From JANXYW01 sp964458665 (lineage in GTDB: Bacteria > Chloroflexota > Dehalococcoidia > DSTF01 > JACRBR01), in contig CAYWOO010000128.1 in the NCBI GenBank assembly GCA_964458665.1, forward strand, positions 1-46,102: 46,102 nucleotides of DNA. The letters run 5' to 3'. This document shows, one piece after another, positions 40,574-46,102 of the stretch. Below the pieces are notes generated by a model. It was not told where the DNA came from. It searched no databases and saw only the letters and a list, made by a program, of their open reading frames with translations. Both the position numbers and the translations under genes were made by a program. Within the stretch, counting starts at the first letter, position 1. Each line of letters opens with the position of its first letter.

Positions 40574-41008
40574 CTAGAAAAATGGCAACGACTTGAGTAG
40601 CCGCTTCCAGTCCGGCTCGCCCGTCCCTTCGGCTGTCGCCGACTCCGGTGGCAGGAAGCGTGTCGGCAACGTCTGCCGAGCCGGGATCTCGTGGTTCACG
40701 GCCAGGTACAGCTTCTGTTGCGCCGGCTCCAGCTTCAGCCGAGTGCGGGCATCCCAATCCACGCGTGCCAGCGACGAGAGCCGGGCCACCTCCGCCTCCA
40801 GGGCGTGATTCGAGGCCTGGCGTTCCGAACGCAGCCTGTTCAATTCGTTGATTTCGTATCCGGTGCTCGTCAGCCGGCTGAATTGATTGACCTGGAATCC
40901 CGCAGCCATGATCACAAGGCCGATGGCGCCTACCAGCAGTAGCCTTCCCGTCCGGGGGCGCCGGATGAGGCGGGGTGCCGAAAGCGCGGGCCGTTGAAGC
41001 GCCACCAT
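40574..41008 (-). CDS. ftsL: FtsL-like division protein
   Basis: A 144-residue small bitopic protein: basic N-terminus, one TM span (LLLVGAIGLVIMAAGFQVNQF, about 23-42), then a coiled coil (YEINELNRLRSERQASNHAL, EAEVARLSSLARVDWDARTR) and a Pro-rich end. Sequence identity in FtsL is always low, so the call rests on size, topology and position between rsmH and ftsI. It partners FtsQ and FtsB in activating FtsW-FtsI. Confidence 0.85.
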   Translation of the reverse strand: MVALQRPALSAPRLIRRPRTGRLLLVGAIGLVIMAAGFQVNQFSRLTSTGYEINELNRLRSERQASNHALEAEVARLSSLARVDWDARTRLKLEPAQQKLYLAVNHEIPARQTLPTRFLPPESATAEGTGEPDWKRLLKSLPFF

Positions 41009-41017
41009 CAGCGCCTC

Positions 41018-41953
41018 CTAAGCCGCGTATTCGGTGATACGCTCTGCCGCTCGCAACTTCGCGCTCCGCGCACGCGGATTCGCGGCCACTTCGCTGAGCG
41101 TCGGCTTCAGTGCACCCTTCGTTACCGGGCGCAGCGTCGCCTTGTGTTCGCAGCGGCACTCCGGCAATCCCGGCGGGCAGATGCAGTCCCGCGATTCGCG
41201 GCGGATGTACTCCTTCACGATGCGGTCCTCCAGCGAGTGGTAACTGAGCACGGCAAGCCGTGCCCCAAAGCCGAGCAGGCCGTAGGCCTGAGGAAGTGCG
41301 GCGGCTAGCGAAGCTAGCTCTTGATTGACCGCAATGCGGAGAGCTTGAAACGTCCTGGTGGCGGGGTGGGTGTTCACCGATGCTCTCCTACCCACGGCCT
41401 GCTCGACGGCTTTGGCTAATTCAGCGGTCGTCCGTAGCGGACGGCTCGCGACGATCCGGCGGGCGATCCTGCGGCTCGCTGGATCCTCTCCAAATTGGAA
41501 GATCAGGTCGGCCAGCTCGGCCTCGCTGGACGAATTGACGATCTCCTCAGCGGTGATCCCTTCTCCGCCGAAGCGCATATCCAGCGGCGTGTCGCTTCGG
41601 AAGCTGAAGCCGTCTCCCTCGGCCAGCTGATACGACGACAGGCCAAGATCCATCAACACACCGTTCACCGGCGCGAACTCCAACTGCCGACAGACATCGC
41701 CCACATCGCGGAAGTTGCCGTGCGCGAACTTCGTACTGCCTTCGAATCGGCTCAGCCGGGTCTCCGCGCGCTCGATCGCTGCGGCGTCGGCATCGATGCC
41801 CAGCAGGGTGCCGCCGGGCTGTGCTCGCTCCAGGATCGCTTCCGCGTGCCCGGCGCCGCCGAGCGTGCAATCGACATAACGTCCACCTGGTCGCACGTCC
41901 AGTGCCTCCAGCACCTCGTTCAGCATGACCGGAATGTGCGCCACACTCGACAT
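41018..41953 (-). CDS. rsmH: 16S rRNA (cytosine-N4)-methyltransferase RsmH
   Basis: A 311-residue methyltransferase (MraW) acting on C1402 of 16S rRNA. HIPVMLNEVLEALDVRPGG, YVDCTLGGAGHAEAILE and LLGIDADAAAIERAE form the SAM site; VNGVLMDLGLSSYQLAEGDG, GFSFRSDTPLDMRF, NTHPATRTFQALRIAVNQEL and VLSYHSLEDRIVKEYIR are family signatures. The ATG at 41953 lies two bases after the mraZ stop. A much longer upstream reading frame is not real; it runs antisense through mogA. Confidence 0.97.
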   Translation of the reverse strand: MSSVAHIPVMLNEVLEALDVRPGGRYVDCTLGGAGHAEAILERAQPGGTLLGIDADAAAIERAETRLSRFEGSTKFAHGNFRDVGDVCRQLEFAPVNGVLMDLGLSSYQLAEGDGFSFRSDTPLDMRFGGEGITAEEIVNSSSEAELADLIFQFGEDPASRRIARRIVASRPLRTTAELAKAVEQAVGRRASVNTHPATRTFQALRIAVNQELASLAAALPQAYGLLGFGARLAVLSYHSLEDRIVKEYIRRESRDCICPPGLPECRCEHKATLRPVTKGALKPTLSEVAANPRARSAKLRAAERITEYAA

Positions 41954-41955
41954 AA

Positions 41956-42393
41956 TCAACGCTGTCGCGGTTCGATCGACTCCAGCAATGCCGGCAGCTG
42001 CTCGTCGACGCGAACCATTTCCGCTTCGTAGGAAGCTGGGGACCAGATCTCCAGATACTCGCCCGCGCCCACTACCAGTACCTTCGCTGAAAGCCCGGCG
42101 AACTCGCGCAACGGCGCGGGAATGAGAATCCGATTCTGCTTGTCCAGCTCGGCGTGTACCGACCGGGAGAAGAACACGGCGCGCAGATCGCGACCCGCCC
42201 GTCGCAGCGCCGACTCGGCCGTATATTCGGACGCCAGCACCGTGAAGGCCGCCTCCGTATACAACCGCACGCATCTGTCCGGGGAACCCTGGCTGAGCAC
42301 GATCCCATCCCGGAAGGCGTCGCGATAGCGAGGAGGGAGCGGAAGCCGTCCCCTCTCGTCCATCGCATAGTCGAAGGTTCCGAGGAATAACAA
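41956..42393 (-). CDS. mraZ: Transcriptional regulator MraZ
   Basis: A 145-residue MraZ with two AbrB-like halves (FLGTFDYAMDERGRLPLPPR and, later, VHAELDKQNRILIPAPLREF), each with the D-x-x-x-R-x-x-[IL]-P pattern. MraZ represses the dcw operon by binding TGGGN repeats upstream of its own gene, and such repeats are visible at 42444-42468. The start appears to be a TTG at 42393 (then LFLGTFDY); no better ATG is in frame nearby. Confidence 0.95.
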   Translation of the reverse strand: MLFLGTFDYAMDERGRLPLPPRYRDAFRDGIVLSQGSPDRCVRLYTEAAFTVLASEYTAESALRRAGRDLRAVFFSRSVHAELDKQNRILIPAPLREFAGLSAKVLVVGAGEYLEIWSPASYEAEMVRVDEQLPALLESIEPRQR

Positions 42394-42443
42394 TGGGTCG
42401 CGTGTCCTGCCGGGTGCTCATCGGGTCCATCCGTAGCCAGATT

Positions 42444-42487
42444 TCCCACGAACTCCCAGATTCTACCACCAAAACATCTGATGTCAA
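42444..42487 (-). promoter_or_regulatory. mraZ/dcw promoter with MraZ operator
   Basis: Minus strand: TTGACA (42482-42487), 16-bp spacer, TAGAAT (42460-42465). Three 5-bp repeats at exact 10-bp period, TGGTA (42464-42468), TGGGA (42454-42458), TGGGA (42444-42448), overlap the -10 and the start of transcription, the expected place for MraZ repression. The -35 flank (ACATCAGATGTTTTGGTGG, 42467-42485) also resembles the nrdR upstream palindrome. Confidence 0.8.
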
Positions 42488-42580
42488 GCGCCTACACAGA
42501 ATATTTTCCCATAACTCACCATATTCGTACCCGCGACGACGGACGCGCGCGCCAGCCAGCCCCAAAACCGCCTCGCCTGC

Positions 42581-42586
42581 TACGAT
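42581..42586 (+). promoter_or_regulatory. Candidate -10 box for mogA, leaderless type
   Basis: TACGAT ends six bases before the mogA ATG and no Shine-Dalgarno sequence is present. Confidence 0.3.
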
Positions 42587-42592
42587 TGCCGT

Positions 42593-43084
42593 ATGATCCG
42601 AACCGGAATCCTCACCATCAGCGATGCTGGCAGCCGCGGCGAGCGCGAAGACACGAGCGGCGCCGCCATCCGCGAACTGCTTGTGGGAATTGGTGGGGAA
42701 ATTGGGCGCTACGAGATTGTCCCGGACGAGCGCGACGTGATCGCCGCGAAGCTGCGCGAGTGGTGCGATGGCGGCGGCATCGACCTCATCCTCACAACGG
42801 GCGGCACCGGCCTCGCTGCCCGCGACGTCACGCCCGAAGCTACGCTCGAGGTGGCCGAGCGCCTCGCGCCCGGCATCGCCGAAGCCATGCGCGCCGAAGG
42901 CATGGGCCACACTCCCAAGGCGATGCTCAGCCGCGCCGTCGCCGTCGTCCGCGGCAGCACGCTGGTCATTAACCTCCCCGGCAGCGAGAAAGGCGTCCGT
43001 GAAAGCCTCGGCGCCGTGCTCGAAGTGCTGGCCCACGCCGTGGAGCTGTTACAGGGCGTAACCGAGCACCCGAAGACCGGCTAA
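42593..43084 (+). CDS. mogA: MogA/MoaB family molybdenum cofactor biosynthesis protein
   Basis: A 163-residue MogA/MoaB fold protein. MogA adenylates molybdopterin before metal insertion. GILTISDAGSRGEREDTSG, ILTTGGTGLAARDVTPEATL (the TTGGTG nucleotide motif) and LVINLPGSEKGVRESLGAVL match the family over its full length. MogA and MoaB cannot be separated from sequence alone. It is divergent from mraZ and 173 bp before mreC, so its placement next to cell-wall genes looks incidental. Confidence 0.92.
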   Translation: MIRTGILTISDAGSRGEREDTSGAAIRELLVGIGGEIGRYEIVPDERDVIAAKLREWCDGGGIDLILTTGGTGLAARDVTPEATLEVAERLAPGIAEAMRAEGMGHTPKAMLSRAVAVVRGSTLVINLPGSEKGVRESLGAVLEVLAHAVELLQGVTEHPKTG

Positions 43085-43149
43085 TCCGGGCAGGTACGGG
43101 CTTAACACGTCCGAAACGCCTCGCATTCTCTCGCGGCAGAGCCTTGGGC

Positions 43150-43155
43150 TATACT
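43150..43155 (+). promoter_or_regulatory. Candidate -10 box for the mreC operon
   Basis: TATACT lies 102 bp before the mreC ATG. A weak -35 (TTCTCT, 43126-43131) is 18 bp upstream. Confidence 0.35.
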
Positions 43156-43257
43156 CGTCGGGACTCTCACCACTTCATCGTGCGCTGGCGGATGCGGGGC
43201 AAGACCGCTCGCGCGCGACCATTTGCGGCGCCGACTCGACGGCAGGAGACGCTGCGC

Positions 43258-44082
43258 ATGACGACGCGCACGCTGGCATGGACCGGCTTCATCGCGATTG
43301 CTGCCTTCGTTTTGATGGCGGCCAGTCGCCTCACCGTCCTCGATCCCGTCGAGAACGTTACGCTCAACGTCACATCGCCTGTCCAGGCCGCCATGCGCGG
43401 CGTGACGCGCCCCGTCGCCGATTGGGTGAACAACATCACTGATGCCGGAGCGCTCTCCGACGAGAACCGGACGCTGCGCGACGAGAACGAGCGCCTCACG
43501 AACGACCTGGCCCGTGCGCGAGAAGACGCGATCCAGCAGCAGAGCGCGATCGATCTCAACACCGTCCGCCAGGCGTTTCCCAACGATGTCTTCATCGCCG
43601 GCTCGGTTGTCTCGCGCGATTCCAGCAGCGTGCGCTCCATCATCGCGATCGATCGCGGCACGTCGGACGGCGTGCATGAAGGTCAGATCGTCGTGTCGGA
43701 AGGACGCAGCCTCGTCGGCACGATCTCGAAGGCGTTTGACAGCTATGCATGGATCACGCTGATCACTGATCCGAAGAGCGCCGTCAGCGCCATCGTGCAG
43801 GAGTCGCGATCAGAAGGCGTGGTCGCTGGCAACTACGACGCGTCGCTCAACATGGAGTTCGTCGGACAGGGCGCCGCCGTCAAGCAGGGCGATTTCGTGC
43901 TGACATCAGGCGTCGGCGGCGGCTATCCGCCGAACATCGTGATCGGTCGCGTCGCTACCGTCGCCAAGACCGAGCAAGATCTCTTTCAGCGCGTCAGCGT
44001 CGACCACCTCGCAAGTCTTTCGAACATCGAACACGTGCTGGTGCTCACCAGCTTCGTGCCGCACAAACTGGAGCAACCCTGA
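43258..44082 (+). CDS. mreC: Rod shape-determining protein MreC
   Basis: A 274-residue bitopic protein that organises the elongation machinery with MreD, RodA and PBP2. One TM span (about 8-24), a coiled coil (DENRTLRDENERLTNDLARA, about 66-95), then the two beta-barrel lobes with FIAGSVVSRDSSSVRSIIAI and VLTSGVGGGYPPNIVIGRV, typical of MreC. AGGAGA lies eight bases before the ATG at 43258. The stop overlaps the mreD start by one base (TGATG). mreB is not in the window. Confidence 0.95.
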   Translation: MTTRTLAWTGFIAIAAFVLMAASRLTVLDPVENVTLNVTSPVQAAMRGVTRPVADWVNNITDAGALSDENRTLRDENERLTNDLARAREDAIQQQSAIDLNTVRQAFPNDVFIAGSVVSRDSSSVRSIIAIDRGTSDGVHEGQIVVSEGRSLVGTISKAFDSYAWITLITDPKSAVSAIVQESRSEGVVAGNYDASLNMEFVGQGAAVKQGDFVLTSGVGGGYPPNIVIGRVATVAKTEQDLFQRVSVDHLASLSNIEHVLVLTSFVPHKLEQP

Positions 44083-44582
44083 TGCGATACTGGACGGGCG
44101 CCGCGTTCGCCCTGTTCCTCGCGTTGCTGCAGGCGTCCTCGATCGAACAGTTCAAGGCCGTCGGCGTCACACCAAACCTTCTGCTCGTCATGCTCGTATC
44201 GTGGCTGGTGGTGCGCGGCCTCGACGACGTACTGCCTATGATCGCCGTCGCCGGTATCACGATCGGCTTCGTCGGCTTGCAGACGCCCGGCCTCGTGCTG
44301 CTCGCGCTGCTTCCCATCGCCGGACTGGGGCTCCTGCGCGAGATGCACGTCATCCACAGCGACCTGCTGCTCGTCCTCGCGTTCGTTGCCGCGGCGACCA
44401 TCGCCTACGAATCGATCATCGTCGCCAGTCTCGCCGTATCGGGCGGAGGGTACGACATCATCGCCGCGCTGCGAAGCGCGGTACTACCCGCCGCCTTCGT
44501 CAACATTGTCATCACGCCGCCGGTCTACGTCGTCATGCGGCTCGCGAAGCCAACCGATCGCCGCAACCGGCTCGCCTACTAG
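44082..44582 (+). CDS. mreD: Rod shape-determining protein MreD
   Basis: A 166-residue membrane protein with about five TM spans, starting MRYWTGAAFALFLALLQASS. Sequence in this family is poorly conserved; the call rests on size, topology, one-base overlap with mreC and the PBP2 gene 48 bp downstream. Confidence 0.88.
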   Translation: MRYWTGAAFALFLALLQASSIEQFKAVGVTPNLLLVMLVSWLVVRGLDDVLPMIAVAGITIGFVGLQTPGLVLLALLPIAGLGLLREMHVIHSDLLLVLAFVAAATIAYESIIVASLAVSGGGYDIIAALRSAVLPAAFVNIVITPPVYVVMRLAKPTDRRNRLAY

Positions 44583-44630
44583 CGCCGAATCGTTGTTGCC
44601 GTGCCGCTCGATGCGGCGTCGAAGGGACAC

Positions 44631-46102
44631 ATGGGGATACTCGCAGGCAACCGTCGCCGCCGTCGGCGCGCTGAGCATGTAGAGCCCGCGGACCCGCGCG
44701 AGCAGGTCACGCAGAAGCTCTGGATACTGCGGCTCGTGGTGCTCGCCGCGTTCGCGGCGCTGACCATCCAGCTCGGCCGGCTCCAACTTGTGCACGGCGG
44801 CCACTTTCAGCAGCGTGCGGCGCTCAACCAGCTCCGCATCGAACCCGTGATCCCGTCGCGCGGCGGCATCTACGACCGCAACGGCGTACCCGTCGTCGCG
44901 AACGTCCCCGGCTTCTCCGCCGCCATTGTCGCGGCCGATATCCCCGACGGCAGCGACGATCAGATCGCGCGAGGCCTCGAAGGCCTGTTGGGCGTCCCCG
45001 CTCTCGAGACGTCGTTGCGCATCGAGGCCGCTCGCAAGTCGAAGGATCCCTTCGCGCCCGTGATCATCAAGGATGGCCTCGATCAGGCGGCCGCCTTTCA
45101 CCTGCGCGAGCAGCTCCCCGAATTGCCGGGCGTGCATGTCATCGTCGATCCCGTACGGAAGTATCTCGCCGGCGAAGTGCTGAGCGACGTCCTCGGATAC
45201 ACCGGTCGCGTGGACGAAGAAGACTTCGCGATCCTGAAAGATCGCGGCTACGTCGCCAGCGACCGCATCGGCAAGGCGGGCGTTGAGGCCACATACGAGA
45301 AGTATCTTCGCGGTACCGCCGGCCGTAAGGAGATCGAGAAGGACGCCACGGGGCGGGAGCTGCGTGTGCTCGCCGAAGATCCGGCCAAGCCCGGCTACGA
45401 ACTCGTCCTCGCTGTCGACCTCGACCTGCAGAAGAAGTCGACCGAAATGGTGCAGGCCGCTTCCGACGGCGGCCAGGCCGCCGCCATCGTCATGGATGTG
45501 CACACCGGCGAGGTGCTCGCCCTCGTGTCGCTGCCCATGTATGACAACAACATCTTCTCCGGCAAGATCGATGAAGATCGCCTCCAGCAGTATCTCGACG
45601 ATCCGAAGAAGCCGCTCGTCAACCACGCCCTCTCGGAGCAGTACGCGCCGGGGTCGATCTTTAAGCAGATCACGGGCTCCGCCGCGCTCCAGGAAGGTGT
45701 CGCCGTCCCGTCGACCACCATCACGAGCAACGGCTACATCGCCGTCCCCAACCAGTACGATCCGTCGATCCTCTACACGTTCAAGGACTGGCGCACCCTC
45801 GGCGCGCTCGATTTCTATGGCGGTGTGGCCATGTCGTCGGACGTCTACTTCTACTATTTGTCCGGTGGCTACCACGCCTTCGGCCAGAGCTTCGATGGCC
45901 TTGGCGTCGAGCGCCTCGCGCAATACGCCCGTCAGTTCGGCCTCGGCCGCAAGACCGGCATCGACATCGCTGGCGAAGCGGACGGGAACATTCCCGACAC
46001 GGCCTGGAAAAAAGCGACCTTCGGCGACGACTGGTTCCTCGGCGATACGTACAACATGGGCATCGGACAGGGCTTCGTCACCGCCACGCCGATCCAGATG
46101 GT
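44631..46102 (+). CDS. mrdA: Penicillin-binding protein 2, elongasome type (truncated by window edge)
   Basis: 490 codons of a class B transpeptidase paired with RodA in side-wall synthesis. The ATG at 44631 follows GAAGGGA. A basic cytoplasmic tail and a TM span (WILRLVVLAAFAALTIQLGR, about 31-50) lead into PSRGGIYDRNGVPVVANVPG, the pedestal domain, YGGVAMSSDVYFYYLS and the catalytic S342-I-F-K345. The KTG motif and C-terminus lie beyond the right edge. It differs from FtsI at 38806 by the PBP2-type SSDVYFY motif and by its mreCD context. Confidence 0.95.
   Translation, partial: MGILAGNRRRRRRAEHVEPADPREQVTQKLWILRLVVLAAFAALTIQLGRLQLVHGGHFQQRAALNQLRIEPVIPSRGGIYDRNGVPVVANVPGFSAAIVAADIPDGSDDQIARGLEGLLGVPALETSLRIEAARKSKDPFAPVIIKDGLDQAAAFHLREQLPELPGVHVIVDPVRKYLAGEVLSDVLGYTGRVDEEDFAILKDRGYVASDRIGKAGVEATYEKYLRGTAGRKEIEKDATGRELRVLAEDPAKPGYELVLAVDLDLQKKSTEMVQAASDGGQAAAIVMDVHTGEVLALVSLPMYDNNIFSGKIDEDRLQQYLDDPKKPLVNHALSEQYAPGSIFKQITGSAALQEGVAVPSTTITSNGYIAVPNQYDPSILYTFKDWRTLGALDFYGGVAMSSDVYFYYLSGGYHAFGQSFDGLGVERLAQYARQFGLGRKTGIDIAGEADGNIPDTAWKKATFGDDWFLGDTYNMGIGQGFVTATPIQM

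Noticed and set aside
41018..43036. 672-residue version of RsmH
   Set aside because: The N-terminal half runs antisense through mogA and across the mraZ gene in another frame; family homology starts at 41953.

Overview
The window is a GC-rich stretch of bacterial chromosome (about 63-66 percent G+C by eye) with dense, standard housekeeping content. Genes sit close together, many pairs overlap by ATGA, GTGA or TGATG, and GTG and TTG starts are used. The following fit a Chloroflexota (Dehalococcoidia-like) bacterium best: a long dcw cluster, a class II (B12-dependent) ribonucleotide reductase with NrdR, a tungstate-type ABC transporter, a lone TldE-like protein, and short palindromes containing AGGGGCGGG. 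That placement is inference. No rRNA, tRNA, CRISPR array, prophage or insertion sequence was recognised.

Layout. 1-1928 (-): gyrB, cut by the window edge just before its C-terminus. 2291-7431 (+): a serine beta-lactamase-like hydrolase and an alpha/beta hydrolase, then dprA overlapping a nucleotidyltransferase-fold gene, then a ChbG/YdjC-type deacetylase preceded by eight perfect 7-bp repeats. 7435-9297 (-): a frameshifted VOC gene coupled to trmD, and a zinc-ribbon NUDIX hydrolase. 9442-14415: a zinc-ribbon protein (+), moaD-moaE (-), comF, a TldE-type protein, DUF2203 and yjbQ (all +). 14509-17888 (-): tupA-tupB-tupC and a ModE-like regulator, with a foldable leader before tupA. 18106-23763 (-): nrdR, five small uncharacterised genes, nrdJ, a histone-H1-like lysine-rich protein and a small membrane protein. 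24231-24860 (+): an uncharacterised protein, followed by a 581-bp gap rich in long inverted repeats.

25442-42393 (-) is a nearly complete dcw cluster in transcription order: mraZ, rsmH, ftsL, ftsI, murF, mraY, murD, ftsW, murG, murC, murB, ddl, ftsQ, ftsA, ftsZ. The mraZ promoter and its TGGGA-type operator can be read directly. murE is missing from its usual place between ftsI and murF. Divergent from mraZ are mogA and the start of a rod-shape operon, mreC-mreD-mrdA (+), the last cut by the right edge.

How it works together. The right half supplies cell-wall precursors, the divisome and the elongasome. The middle supplies dNTPs (NrdJ with its repressor NrdR). Scattered genes (moaD, moaE, mogA, tupABC, modE-like) serve molybdenum or tungsten cofactor supply. 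The most unusual signals are two families of dispersed palindromes that appear to have entered coding sequence. One lies just past the essential Gly-Gly of MoaD and removes its normal end. The other is in frame inside MurB. Also notable are a recurring 7-bp repeat style in gaps, an FtsZ with a long N-terminal extension and two good starts, a NrdR-box-like sequence in the mraZ promoter, and the string of small unknown genes between nrdR and nrdJ.
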